Below, piece after piece: positions 1 through 8,120 of a DNA stretch of 64,000 nucleotides; the stretch's first letter is position 1, and every line of letters starts with the position of its first letter. The stretch is from Planosporangium thailandense (GTDB lineage: Bacteria > Actinomycetota > Actinomycetes > Mycobacteriales > Micromonosporaceae), in assembly GCF_011947195.1 (NCBI RefSeq), contig NZ_JAATVY010000014.1, forward strand, positions 62,001 to 126,000, given 5' to 3'. The notes under the pieces were generated by a model, which had not been told where the DNA came from, did not search any database, and saw only the letters and a list, made by a program, of their open reading frames with translations. The position numbers were made by a program, and so were the translations under genes.

Positions 1-1
1 C

Positions 2-952
2 GGCCTCCTCGGCGGCAGTAAGATCAAGCTCGAGCTCAAGGACACCAAGAGCGAGCCGCAGACCGCGGCGAGCGCGCTGACGTCGGCGATCAGCGACCGC
101 GACGTCGCGGCCGTGTTCGGGTCGGTGTCCAGCACCGAGGCGGTGGCGATGTCGCCGCTGGCGCAGAAGCAGGGCATGCCGATCGTCTACACGCAGGCCG
201 GCAGCCACGGGGTGGTGGTGGGCGACTACACCTACCGCGCCACCCCGCTGATGAGCTCCTACTACCCGATCATCTCGAAGTTCATCAAGGAGCAGGGCTA
301 CAAGTCCGTCGGTCTCATGTACACCAGCGTGACTCCCACGCTGCAGGAGATCGGTGAGAAGACCTATCCCCAGCTCGCCGAGAACCTCGGCTTCAAGATC
401 ACCAAGAGCATCGCGACGTCGGCGACCACACAGGACTTTGCGGCCCCGATCTCGCAGCTGCTGGCGTCGAAGCCCGACGTCGTCGCCGCGCTCGAGGTGG
501 GCGCGTCCAACCCGACCGTGATGACGCAGCTGCGTCAGGCCGGCTACGAGGGCAAGGTGCTCGGCAACTCCGGTGCGAGCGCCGGCAACCTCAAGCCCGC
601 GGGCAAGGCCGCCGACGGCATGGTCTGGCCTGCTGACTTCAACTTCCAGCAGAGCGCGGCGAGCAGCCAGAAGTTCGTAGCGGCCTACCGTGCCGCGTAC
701 AGCGAGGACCCGCTGAACTACGCGGCCGAGGCGTACGACGCAGCGCACTTCCTGGCCCGCTCGATCGCGGCGGCGGGCTCCATCGACCGTGTTGCGATCA
801 AGGACGCCATGAAGAAAGAGGCGGCCAAGAGCTTCGACGGCGCGCTCGGTAAGGACCTGAAGTGGGTGGACGGCACCCTGCAGGTGCCCGGCGTGATGGT
901 GGAGTACAGCACCGAGGGCGAGAAGCTCCTCTACGAGGGCACCGGACAGTGA
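2..952 (+). CDS. livK: Periplasmic-type substrate-binding protein of a branched-chain amino acid-like ABC importer (5' partial)
   Basis: Binds the imported ligand outside the membrane and delivers it to the LivHM permease encoded just downstream. The reading frame is open from the window edge, so the lipoprotein signal and roughly the first 80 residues lie outside. What remains is the type I periplasmic-binding fold of the Leu/Ile/Val-binding family: SVSSTEAVAM, GDYTYRATPL, a second-lobe stretch KPDVVAALEVGAS, and a C-terminal YAAEAYDAAHFLARSI helix. Family members next to acyl-CoA catabolic genes often carry aromatic or alicyclic acids rather than amino acids, and that is inferred here. An 82-base gap precedes the permease gene. 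Confidence 0.9.
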   Translation, partial: GLLGGSKIKLELKDTKSEPQTAASALTSAISDRDVAAVFGSVSSTEAVAMSPLAQKQGMPIVYTQAGSHGVVVGDYTYRATPLMSSYYPIISKFIKEQGYKSVGLMYTSVTPTLQEIGEKTYPQLAENLGFKITKSIATSATTQDFAAPISQLLASKPDVVAALEVGASNPTVMTQLRQAGYEGKVLGNSGASAGNLKPAGKAADGMVWPADFNFQQSAASSQKFVAAYRAAYSEDPLNYAAEAYDAAHFLARSIAAAGSIDRVAIKDAMKKEAAKSFDGALGKDLKWVDGTLQVPGVMVEYSTEGEKLLYEGTGQ

Positions 953-1034
953 CCTGTGCCGGCTGGTGGGATGCACTGGTCCCACCAGCCGGCCCGGTCG
1001 GCTAGGCAGAGAAGGAAGCAGACGGGAGCAAGTC

Positions 1035-1922
1035 GTGCAAGACCTTCTGAGTGTGGTGACCCTGGGGTCGATCTACCTGCTCTTCGCCCTGGGCATGAGC
1101 CTGACGTGGGGCACCATCGACATCTTGAACTTCGGCCACGGCGCAATCTTCATGTTCTCGTCGTTCACGGCGTACCTGGTGTTGCAGCAGACCGAACTCG
1201 GCCTGCCGCTGATCATGCTAATCGGCCTGATCGTCGGCGCCCTCATGTCCCTGCTGATCCAGGTGCTCGCCTTCGAGCAGATCATCAAGCGAGCGAAGGA
1301 CAAACGGGCCGCCGAGATGCAGATCCTCATCGGCGGGATCGGCGTCGCGATCATCCCCCTGGCGATCGCCCAGCACTACACCAAGAGCAACCCGTTCGGG
1401 TTCAGCAAGTCCACGTTCAAAGTGAACACCTGGACGATGGGTGACCTACGGATCACCAACATCGCCGCTCTCAGCATCGTGGTCGCGGTCGTCCTATGGG
1501 TCTCCGCCGCGGTGTGGCTGCGGCGGTCGCGCCAGGGCCTCGCGCTCCGGTCCATCGGCGTGGACGCCGAGACCGCCGCCCTGATGGGCATCGACCGTCG
1601 GAAGATGGCGCTGGCCACGATGGCCGTCGCGGGCGGGATGGCCGGCCTGTCCGGCGTACTGTTCACCTTCGGCCTCGGCGCGATCACTCCCGAAAGCGGT
1701 GACACGCTGCTGGTGAAGGCCTTCGCGTGCATCATCCTCGGGGGCGTCGGCAGCATGCGCGGCGTCGCGTTCGGCGCCTTCTTCCTGGCCGCCGCGGAGA
1801 CGGTGGTGCTCACCCAGACCAGCGGCTCCTGGGTAGAGGCGGTCAGCTTCGGCCTGATCTTCCTAGTCCTGCTGGTGCGGCCGTCTGGTGTCTTCGGTCG
1901 CGCGGAGGTGCGACGCACATGA
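1035..1922 (+). CDS. livH: ABC transporter inner-membrane permease, LivH type
   Basis: First membrane subunit of the importer, 295 residues, the usual LivH length. I chose GTG 1035 because GGGAG lies a proper distance upstream and the protein then begins at the first membrane helix (LLSVVTLGSIYLLFALG); an ATG at 966 would add an unlikely charged leader. About eight hydrophobic segments are visible. The family signature TWGTIDILNFGHG is in the N-terminal third and a coupling-helix-like EAA region, RSIGVDAETAALMGID, lies near the middle. It ends in an ATGA overlap with LivM, so the two permeases are translationally coupled. Confidence 0.92.
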   Translation: MQDLLSVVTLGSIYLLFALGMSLTWGTIDILNFGHGAIFMFSSFTAYLVLQQTELGLPLIMLIGLIVGALMSLLIQVLAFEQIIKRAKDKRAAEMQILIGGIGVAIIPLAIAQHYTKSNPFGFSKSTFKVNTWTMGDLRITNIAALSIVVAVVLWVSAAVWLRRSRQGLALRSIGVDAETAALMGIDRRKMALATMAVAGGMAGLSGVLFTFGLGAITPESGDTLLVKAFACIILGGVGSMRGVAFGAFFLAAAETVVLTQTSGSWVEAVSFGLIFLVLLVRPSGVFGRAEVRRT

Positions 1923-2875
1923 TGAGCTTCTACGACTCCCACCTGGTCCTATTCCAGGCCACATTTACCGGCCTGATCCTGGCGCTGTCGATCCAGGTGC
2001 CGCTGCGGATGGGCGTCTTCTCGTTCGCCGGCGCCGGTTCGTACGGGATCGGTGCATACCTCGCTGCGATCCTCGTCATCAAGCAGGACGCGTCCGCGTT
2101 CGTCGCGATCGGGGCGGCGATGCTGGCCACTGCCGTCATCGGGCTGTTGCTGGGCCTCCTGATCTTCAAGCTCAACGGCCTCTACCTGGCGATGGCCACC
2201 GTCGCGTTCGACCTGATCATCGGGGTCATCGCGATCAACGGTGGGAAAACCACGGGTGGTTCGACCGGCCTGTACGGCGTTATCACCGACTTCACGATGA
2301 GCCAGTTGTTCACGATCACGCTCATTGCCCTGGTGCTCGTGGCGCTGAGCGAGGTTGGTCGCACCGGGCGCCGGGTCGATGCCGTGCGTGACGACCCCGA
2401 GCTCGCCTCGTCGATGGGCATTAGCCTGCGTCGCTACCGGCTCACCGCCTTCGTGGTCAGCGGCGCGCTCGGCGGTCTGGCCGGCTCGATGAACGTGCTC
2501 GTCCGCAGCGCGATCGGCCCGCTGGACATCGGCTTCGGCCTGATCGTGCTCGGCCTGACGATGATCGTCGTGGGTGGTTCCCGCTCCTGGAAGGGTGCGG
2601 TCATCGGCGCGGTCATCTTCACCTGGCTGCCGGACGTCCTCACGGCGATCGGCGCGTGGCAGGAGCTCGTCTACGGGATCGTCGTAGCGCTCGCCGCGGT
2701 GTTCTTGCCGCGCGGCATCTACGGCGTGCTGGTCGACCTGAACAAGGGGCTCCAGCGGCGCAGTCGTGAACGGCACGATCCACCGCCTGCCGCCGCAGAG
2801 GAGGCGGCCGGTGACGTCGACCCGACGACGGGCGACGTGCGCGAGCTCGCACTGAACGAGGAGGCCGTGCCATGA
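1919..2875 (+). CDS. livM: ABC transporter inner-membrane permease, LivM type
   Basis: Second membrane subunit, pairing with LivH. It starts at ATG 1919, overlapping the livH stop; a second ATG at 1922 is equally possible. The protein is 318 residues with about eight to nine hydrophobic segments, the LivM-typical FSFAGAGSYGIGAY near the N-terminus and a coupling region with RDDPELASSMGI. The last 45 residues form an unusual acidic, Pro/Ala-rich cytoplasmic tail that short LivM proteins lack. It ends in an ATGA overlap with the ATPase gene. Confidence 0.92.
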   Translation: MMSFYDSHLVLFQATFTGLILALSIQVPLRMGVFSFAGAGSYGIGAYLAAILVIKQDASAFVAIGAAMLATAVIGLLLGLLIFKLNGLYLAMATVAFDLIIGVIAINGGKTTGGSTGLYGVITDFTMSQLFTITLIALVLVALSEVGRTGRRVDAVRDDPELASSMGISLRRYRLTAFVVSGALGGLAGSMNVLVRSAIGPLDIGFGLIVLGLTMIVVGGSRSWKGAVIGAVIFTWLPDVLTAIGAWQELVYGIVVALAAVFLPRGIYGVLVDLNKGLQRRSRERHDPPPAAAEEAAGDVDPTTGDVRELALNEEAVP

Positions 2876-3675
2876 GCGCCCAGCCGGTCGAGCAGACCAC
2901 CACGCCCGTCCTGGAGCTGCGTGACCTCGCCGTGCACTTCGGCGGCGTCAAGGCGGTGGACGGCATCTCCATGAAGCTGATGCCGGGTCTGATCTACGGG
3001 ATCATCGGACCGAACGGGTCCGGCAAGAGCACCTTGATCGGCGCGATTACCCGGCTCACCCGGATGACCCGCGGCGAGCTGCTCTTCGATGGGGCGTCCT
3101 ACGAGCACGTCCCGCCGTCGCGGCTCGCCCAGCTCCGGGTGACACGGACGTTCCAGACGGTGCGGCTGCTGCCGGACCTGAACGTACGCGCCAACATCCA
3201 GATCGGCGCGGACGCCCGGACCACCTCCGAGCAGAAGGCCGGGCGTCGGCCGAGCTGGTTCGAGCGGCTGCGCGGCCCGGCAGCGTCACCGGGCGTCGCG
3301 GACGCGATCCGGCGGACCCGCCTCGAGGGCTTCGAGAGCTACTACCCCTCGGAGATGTCCTACGGCACCCAGCGTCGGGTGGAGATCGCGCGGGCGCTGG
3401 CGATGGACCCTCGCCTCCTGCTGCTGGACGAGCCCACCGCGGGCATGAACCAGTCCGAGCGGGCCGAGATCTCTGGTCTGCTGCGAGACCTGCGGGAGGA
3501 AGGCCTGACGCAGCTGCTCGTCGAGCACGACGTGCAGATGATGCTGGACACCTGTGACTACGTCTTCGCGATGAACTCCGGGCAGCTCATCGCCGAGGGC
3601 GAGCCCGACGAGGTCGTGCGCAACCCGGCCGTGCAGGAGGCTTACCTCGGAAAGAAGTGGGGCAAGGATGCTTGA
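2872..3675 (+). CDS. livG: ABC transporter ATPase, LivG type
   Basis: Hydrolyses ATP to drive import. 267 residues. Walker A is GPNGSGKS at residues 46-53, the Q-loop region reads RTFQTVRLLP, the signature is the variant SYGTQRRVEIARAL, Walker B is LLLLDEPTAGMN and the switch histidine is in LLVEHDVQM. A non-conserved insert (EQKAGRRPSWFERLRG) sits before the helical domain, where LivG proteins commonly vary. ATGA overlap upstream, 8-base overlap with livF downstream. Confidence 0.95.
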   Translation: MSAQPVEQTTTPVLELRDLAVHFGGVKAVDGISMKLMPGLIYGIIGPNGSGKSTLIGAITRLTRMTRGELLFDGASYEHVPPSRLAQLRVTRTFQTVRLLPDLNVRANIQIGADARTTSEQKAGRRPSWFERLRGPAASPGVADAIRRTRLEGFESYYPSEMSYGTQRRVEIARALAMDPRLLLLDEPTAGMNQSERAEISGLLRDLREEGLTQLLVEHDVQMMLDTCDYVFAMNSGQLIAEGEPDEVVRNPAVQEAYLGKKWGKDA

Positions 3676-4387
3676 GATCAAGGATCTCCACGTCCACTAC
3701 GGCAACATCGAGGCTGTGCGCGGCGTGAGCCTCGATGTAGAGCCCGGCAAGGTCACGCTCGTGCTCGGTGCCAACGGTGCCGGGAAGAGCAGCACGCTCA
3801 AGGCAGTGGCCGGCCTGGAGCGTCCGGTGCAGGGCAGCGTGCACCTCAACGGTGACGACATCACCCGGCTGGCGCCGCACAAGTTGGTCCGCCGGGGAGT
3901 CGTGCTGGTGCCGGAGGGACGGCGGGTGTTCAGTCCGCTGACGGTGGCCGAGAACCTGCGGCTGGGCGGCTACACCGCGCCCAAGGAGGCGTACGACGAG
4001 ACGCTCGCCCGGGTCTACGAGATGTTCCCGATCCTCGCCGACCGGGGCAACGGAGCGGCCGGGCTGCTCAGCGGCGGTGAGCAGCAGATGCTGGCCTTCG
4101 GCCGTGCGCTGATGTCGCAGCCGAAGGTGATGCTGATGGACGAGCCGTCGATGGGCCTTGCTCCGGTGGTCGTCGACTCGATCCTCGCCAAGGTACGCCA
4201 GATGGCCGACTCGGGCATCGGCATCTTGATGGTCGAGCAGAACGCCGACGCCGGTCTCGACGTCGCCGACCAGGTGGTCGCGATCGCCCGCGGCGAGGTC
4301 GTCTACTCCGGTGTCGCCGGCGACGCGCGCAGCCACGCCTCGGTGCTGCGCGCGTTCCTGGGCGAGGCTGCTTTGGCCGAGCAGTGA
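3668..4387 (+). CDS. livF: ABC transporter ATPase, LivF type
   Basis: Second ATPase of the importer, 239 residues, typical for LivF. Walker A GANGAGKS is at 34-41, the signature is LLSGGEQQMLAFGRAL, and Walker B VMLMDEPSMGLAP. The switch region reads MVEQNAD, with Gln in place of His, as is normal for LivF. It overlaps livG by 8 bases and is followed directly by a strong hairpin, so it is the last gene of the transport operon. Confidence 0.95.
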   Translation: MLEIKDLHVHYGNIEAVRGVSLDVEPGKVTLVLGANGAGKSSTLKAVAGLERPVQGSVHLNGDDITRLAPHKLVRRGVVLVPEGRRVFSPLTVAENLRLGGYTAPKEAYDETLARVYEMFPILADRGNGAAGLLSGGEQQMLAFGRALMSQPKVMLMDEPSMGLAPVVVDSILAKVRQMADSGIGILMVEQNADAGLDVADQVVAIARGEVVYSGVAGDARSHASVLRAFLGEAALAEQ

Positions 4388-4405
4388 CCATCAGGCACAG
4401 GCTTC

Positions 4406-4435
4406 GGCCCCGGTCCGCGAGTGCGGGCCGGGGCC
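4406..4435 (+). terminator. Intrinsic-type terminator hairpin after the liv operon
   Basis: Thirteen-base arms (GGCCCCGGTCCGC / GCGGGCCGGGGCC) pair with one G-T wobble around a GAGT loop. It lies between the convergent livF and GntR genes, so it could stop transcription from both sides. No long U-tract follows, as is common in actinobacteria. Confidence 0.75.
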
Positions 4436-4455
4436 GTGTCACGTGCTCGGGCAGG

Positions 4456-5208
4456 TTATCCGTAGAAGCGCTGCTCCCAGGGGATGGTCTCCTTGAGGAC
4501 CTGGGGGAACTTGCGTTCGGCGTACCGCTCGTAGGCGTTGATGTGATCGCGCATGCGGGCCTCGCTCGCCTCCGGATCGCGAGCCTTGAGCGCCGAGTAG
4601 ATCTCCTCGTGCGCCTTCAAGATCGCGCCGCGGCGGTGGCCGGGGTAGTCCACACCGAGTACCGTGCCGTCCATGATGCCGAGCAGCGAGTCGACGATGT
4701 AGCCGAACAACGTGTTGCCCGACGACCAGGCGATGATGTCGTGGAAGCGCTTGTTGGCGTCGAGGAACGAGTGCTGATCGTCGATCTCCTCGCGCATCTG
4801 CTCGATCGTGCCGGCGAGGTCCTCGAGCGACTCGTCCGACATCCGCTGGGCGGCGAGGCTGCTGATCATCGGCTCCATGGCGCTGCGCACCTCGACGATC
4901 GTGCGGAATGGCGCCTGCTTGAGCTGCATGAGCAGCACGATGGTGCTCGCGAGGTGACTGGCGTCCGGGTTCTGCAGCACCGGTCCACCGCGGGGGCCTG
5001 GCTTGAGCGCGATCACACCCTGGAACTCGAGCAGGCGCAGCGCCTCGCGCAGGGTCCCCCGGCCGGTCTGGTACTTCTCCAGCATCGTGCGCTCGGGCAA
5101 CAGGAGGTCCCCTGGCCGGAGGTTTTCGCGCAGCGCGTCTCGCACGATGCGCTGGGCCACCAGCATGGCGGCCTTCGGCGGGCGCTGTGCTGGCTCGGCA
5201 ACGGCCAT
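4456..5208 (-). CDS. FadR-type GntR transcriptional regulator (FCD domain), copy 1
   Basis: 250-residue DNA-binding regulator. The winged helix is at about residues 10-75 (PPKAAMLVAQRIVRD, GRGTLREALRLLEFQGVI) and the all-helical FCD ligand-binding domain at about 95-230, with a metal-site-like RFHDII helix. FCD regulators respond to organic acids or acyl-CoAs. It is divergent from the acyl-CoA dehydrogenase gene at 5335 across a 126-base gap with an AT-rich segment, so it probably controls that promoter and its own. It is clearly paralogous to the regulator at 7355-8119. Confidence 0.92.
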   Translation of the reverse strand: MAVAEPAQRPPKAAMLVAQRIVRDALRENLRPGDLLLPERTMLEKYQTGRGTLREALRLLEFQGVIALKPGPRGGPVLQNPDASHLASTIVLLMQLKQAPFRTIVEVRSAMEPMISSLAAQRMSDESLEDLAGTIEQMREEIDDQHSFLDANKRFHDIIAWSSGNTLFGYIVDSLLGIMDGTVLGVDYPGHRRGAILKAHEEIYSALKARDPEASEARMRDHINAYERYAERKFPQVLKETIPWEQRFYG

Positions 5209-5334
5209 CGACGACTCCGTCCTCGCAGGTCCAAGATGATGTTAAAGATTAGCACATCCAGACGCATGTGGCAGATCTCACAGACCGTCCATGCGTCGGC
5301 CGAGCACACGTAACAGGCGAAGAAGGGTTGACGC
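5209..5334. promoter_or_regulatory. Divergent promoter/operator region between GntR copy 1 and the acyl-CoA dehydrogenase
   Basis: This 126-base intergenic region contains an AT-rich island at 5235-5258 (GATGATGTTAAAGATTAGCA and flanks) that stands out from the GC-rich surroundings. The element GATTAGCA recurs in the island at 43331-43367. It is the natural site for GntR control of both divergent genes; the exact operator is inferred, not demonstrated. Confidence 0.5.
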
Positions 5335-6534
5335 ATGGTGGCACAGACCGTTAGGCCCGGCGAGGACATTGGCGCCGACTTCGGCTCGCTCGTGTGGGAG
5401 TGGGGGCAGGACCGGGTGCGTCCGCGGATCAGGGAGCTGGAGGAGAAGGGCGAGTTTCCGCGCGACCTCTACCGCGAGATGGGGGAGCTGGGCTTCTTCG
5501 GATGCTGCTTCTCGGAGGCCCTGGGCGGCAACGACGCCGGGTACCGGGCGCTGTCGGCGGTGGCCGAGCAGCTCGCCCGGGTCTACCCGCCTCTGTCCGC
5601 TCCGATGAACCTCCAGGCGGCGACGGTCCCGCTGACCATCGCCAACTGGGGGGCGCCGGAGATGGTGCAGCGCTACGTGCCGGGGCTGGTACGTGGTGAG
5701 CTGCTCGGAGCGAACGCCATGACCGAGCCGGAAGGCGGTTCGGACTTCCTGGGCGCGATGCGCACTCGCGCGGTGCGCGACGGGGACGACTACGTCATCA
5801 ATGGCGCGAAGATGTGGATCACCAACGCGAACGTCGCCGACGTGGCCGTGGTCTACGCGAAGACCGATCCTGATGCCGGTCACCGGGGTGTGACCGCGTT
5901 CGTGGTGCCTACCGACACCCCGGGCTTCGAGGCGACACCGGTCCCGTGCCGGGTGCTCGGCAAGCTGATGCCGACGAACTCGGTGACGCTCACCGATGTG
6001 CGCGTGCCCACGTCGTACGTCCTCGGCGCCGAGGGCGAGGGGTTCAAGGTGGCGATGAACGCCATGGACTACGGGCGCCTGTCGGTCGCCTCTCGTTCGG
6101 TCGGGCTGGCGCAGGCCTGTCTCGACGCGGCCGTGGCGTACGCCGACGAACGCACCGCCTTCGGCGAGAAGATCGGCAGCTTCCAGATGGTCAAGAAGCA
6201 GCTCGCCGACATGACCGCGGAGGTCGCTGCCGCTCGGGCTCTGGTCCGCGCCGCAGCCGACGGCTACGACTCCGGATTCGTCGCGACCCGGGAGAGCACG
6301 ATCGCGAAGTACTACGCAGGCGAGGTGTGCAATCGAGCCGCCCAGGCCACCGCGGAGATATTCGGCGGCGCCGCGTTCAGCGACGAGCTGCCGATCAGCA
6401 TTTACCTCAACTACGCCAAGCTCTGGCAGACCGGTGAGGGATCGGCGAACATCCAGGCCATCCTGATCGCCGACGACGCGCTGGGCTGGAAGAACATGGA
6501 CAGGCATCGCACCGAACTTCGCAAGGAGAGCTGA
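5335..6534 (+). CDS. Acyl-CoA dehydrogenase (canonical catalytic Glu)
   Basis: FAD enzyme that makes an alpha,beta double bond in an acyl-CoA and passes electrons to ETF. 399 residues. The FAD/substrate segments NAMTEPEGGSDF and MWITNANVADV are present, and TGEGSANIQ near the C-terminus puts a Glu at the usual catalytic position. The C-terminal extension after the final helix is short and polar. It overlaps the crotonase by one base (TGATG), so the two probably act in sequence. The partner crotonase resembles ring-cleaving enzymes, so an alicyclic acyl-CoA such as a cyclohexanecarboxyl-CoA-like compound is a reasonable but unproven substrate. Confidence 0.9.
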   Translation: MVAQTVRPGEDIGADFGSLVWEWGQDRVRPRIRELEEKGEFPRDLYREMGELGFFGCCFSEALGGNDAGYRALSAVAEQLARVYPPLSAPMNLQAATVPLTIANWGAPEMVQRYVPGLVRGELLGANAMTEPEGGSDFLGAMRTRAVRDGDDYVINGAKMWITNANVADVAVVYAKTDPDAGHRGVTAFVVPTDTPGFEATPVPCRVLGKLMPTNSVTLTDVRVPTSYVLGAEGEGFKVAMNAMDYGRLSVASRSVGLAQACLDAAVAYADERTAFGEKIGSFQMVKKQLADMTAEVAAARALVRAAADGYDSGFVATRESTIAKYYAGEVCNRAAQATAEIFGGAAFSDELPISIYLNYAKLWQTGEGSANIQAILIADDALGWKNMDRHRTELRKES

Positions 6535-7298
6535 TGGCAGACATCAAGGTCGAGCCCCGTGGCAACGCGCTGTGGATCCGCCTCAACCGGCCGGAGCGCC
6601 GCAACGCGTATGACGGGCCGATGGCGCACGCGATCGCGGATGCGCTGGAGGGTGCCACGTCGTACCACTCAGTGGTGATCACCGGCTCTGGCGGCTCGTT
6701 CTGCGCCGGTGGGGCGCTGACCAACCTCGCCGCGCCGGACACAGCGCAACTGCGGGCGCTCTACCGGGCGAGCCTGCGGCTGTTCGACGCGGTGCGCACC
6801 TGTCCTCGCCCGGTCATCGCGGCAGTGAACGGTGCGGCCGCAGGCGGTGGCAACGAGCTGGTGGTCGCGTGCGACCTCGCGGTCGCGGCCCGGTCGGCCA
6901 CCTTCGGCCAGACCGGCCCGAAGGTCGGCAGCTCGCCGGTGACGGGTGCGACCAACGTGATGGGCGTGCAGATCGGTGAGAAGCGCGCGAAGGAGCTCGC
7001 CATGCTGTGCCGCCGGTACCCGGCCGAGAAGGCGATGGAGCTCGGGTTGGTTAACGACGTCGTCGATGACGACCGGCTCGAAGAAGCGGTGACCGGGTGG
7101 TGTGACGAGCTCGCCGCGCTGAGCCCGCGCTATCTCGAGATCACCAAGGTGAGTTCGAACATCTGGTGGAACGCCGCACGCGACTCGTTCTCCACCGGAC
7201 TCGGCATGCTGGTGCAGGCGATCGGCAGCCCCGACATGGCCGAGGGCGCTGCGTCGTTCATGGAAAAGCGGAAGCCACGGTTCCCCGCCCCCGAGTGA
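6534..7298 (+). CDS. Crotonase-family enzyme resembling BadI / MenB / BamA
   Basis: 254 residues. The oxyanion-hole segments are SGGSFCAGGAL and NGAAAGGGNELVVACDLAVAA. The stretch FGQTGPKVGS followed by GEKRAKELAMLCRRYPAEKAMELGLVN is characteristic of the MenB, BadI (2-ketocyclohexanecarboxyl-CoA hydrolase) and BamA subgroup rather than ordinary enoyl-CoA hydratases. The GYGS-type motif that follows in BadI and MenB is replaced by SSPVTGATN, so the exact reaction is uncertain: C-C hydrolysis, ring closure or simple hydration. Coupled to the acyl-CoA dehydrogenase by TGATG. Confidence 0.85.
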   Translation: MADIKVEPRGNALWIRLNRPERRNAYDGPMAHAIADALEGATSYHSVVITGSGGSFCAGGALTNLAAPDTAQLRALYRASLRLFDAVRTCPRPVIAAVNGAAAGGGNELVVACDLAVAARSATFGQTGPKVGSSPVTGATNVMGVQIGEKRAKELAMLCRRYPAEKAMELGLVNDVVDDDRLEEAVTGWCDELAALSPRYLEITKVSSNIWWNAARDSFSTGLGMLVQAIGSPDMAEGAASFMEKRKPRFPAPE

Positions 7299-7345
7299 GA
7301 ACCCTGCGCCCTGAAGGGGAAGGAACGCGCACTGAGCGGAGAATG

Positions 7346-7375
7346 ACCGCCCACTCAACGGGAGCGGTGGGCGGT
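7346..7375. terminator. Hairpin at the convergent end of crotonase and GntR copy 2
   Basis: A perfect nine-base stem, ACCGCCCAC (7346-7354) and GTGGGCGGT (7367-7375), has a 12-base loop and overlaps the last codons of the minus-strand regulator. It lies where two transcription units meet, so a bidirectional terminator is likely. Confidence 0.5.
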
Positions 7376-8119
7376 CTGGCTCGGCTTCCAGGTCACCGGG
7401 TCAGCCAGCACCTCGGGGTGTGCGCGTTCGGCGTACCGCTCGTAGTCGGTGATGTGCTCGAACATTCGGTCGGCAGCGGTCTGCGGGCACCCGTCGACGA
7501 TCGCCTGGTAGATCTCGTGGTGCGCCTCGAGCATGCTGCCGCGGCAGCCCTCGGGATAGCCGACGCCCACGGCCTCGCTGTCGGTGATGCCGAGGAAGGA
7601 GTCCACCAACAGGGAGAGCACGAGGTTGCCGCTTGCCTCGGCGATGAGCGCGTGGAAGCGCTTGTTCGCCCGCCAGAAGGCGTGGTCTCTCGGCGGGGTG
7701 CGGCGCATCGTGCTCACAGTGCCTTCGAGCTCGCTCAGCGTGGCCGGGTCCATCTGGTTGGTGGCCAGCCGGGTGACCAGCGGCTCAATGGCCGCGCGCA
7801 CCTCCAGGACCGAGCGGTACGGCGTACCGGAGAGCTGGGCCAGCAGGGTCAGCGTGTGCGCGACGTGCCCGGCGTCCGGGTCGTTGAGTACCGGACCCCC
7901 GTGCGGCCCTCGCTGGAACGTGATGACACCTTGGAGTTCGAGCAGCCGGAGCGCTTCGCGCAGCGTGCCGCGGCCGACCTGGTAGGTCTGGGCCATGTGC
8001 CGTTCGGTGGGCAACACCGACCCGGCCGGCACCCGTTGGTGCACAAAGTCGCGGACGATTCGCTGGGCAAGGAGCATCGCCGCCTTCGGAGGTCGGGGTA
8101 CTCCCTGCAGGATCGTCAT
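7355..8119 (-). CDS. FadR-type GntR transcriptional regulator (FCD domain), copy 2
   Basis: 254 residues from ATG 8119; a longer frame to 8314 overlaps the upstream hydratase and gives an Arg/Ser-rich leader, so I reject it. The winged helix has RPPKAAMLLAQRIVRD and GRGTLREALRLLELQGVI, nearly the same as copy 1, and the FCD domain has ANKRFHALIAEASGN and YERYAERAHPEVL. It is the last gene of the minus-strand thiolase operon, one base after the hydratase stop, so it is probably co-transcribed and regulates that operon. Confidence 0.92.
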   Translation of the reverse strand: MTILQGVPRPPKAAMLLAQRIVRDFVHQRVPAGSVLPTERHMAQTYQVGRGTLREALRLLELQGVITFQRGPHGGPVLNDPDAGHVAHTLTLLAQLSGTPYRSVLEVRAAIEPLVTRLATNQMDPATLSELEGTVSTMRRTPPRDHAFWRANKRFHALIAEASGNLVLSLLVDSFLGITDSEAVGVGYPEGCRGSMLEAHHEIYQAIVDGCPQTAADRMFEHITDYERYAERAHPEVLADPVTWKPSQTAHRSR

Positions 8120-8120
8120 G

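Noticed and set aside
1949-2776. Long antisense open frames such as this one, and similar ones opposite 5278-6507, 14300-15634, 15169-16854 and 21082-22467
   Set aside because: They are shadows of strongly GC-biased genes: His/Arg/Asp-rich, no family resemblance.
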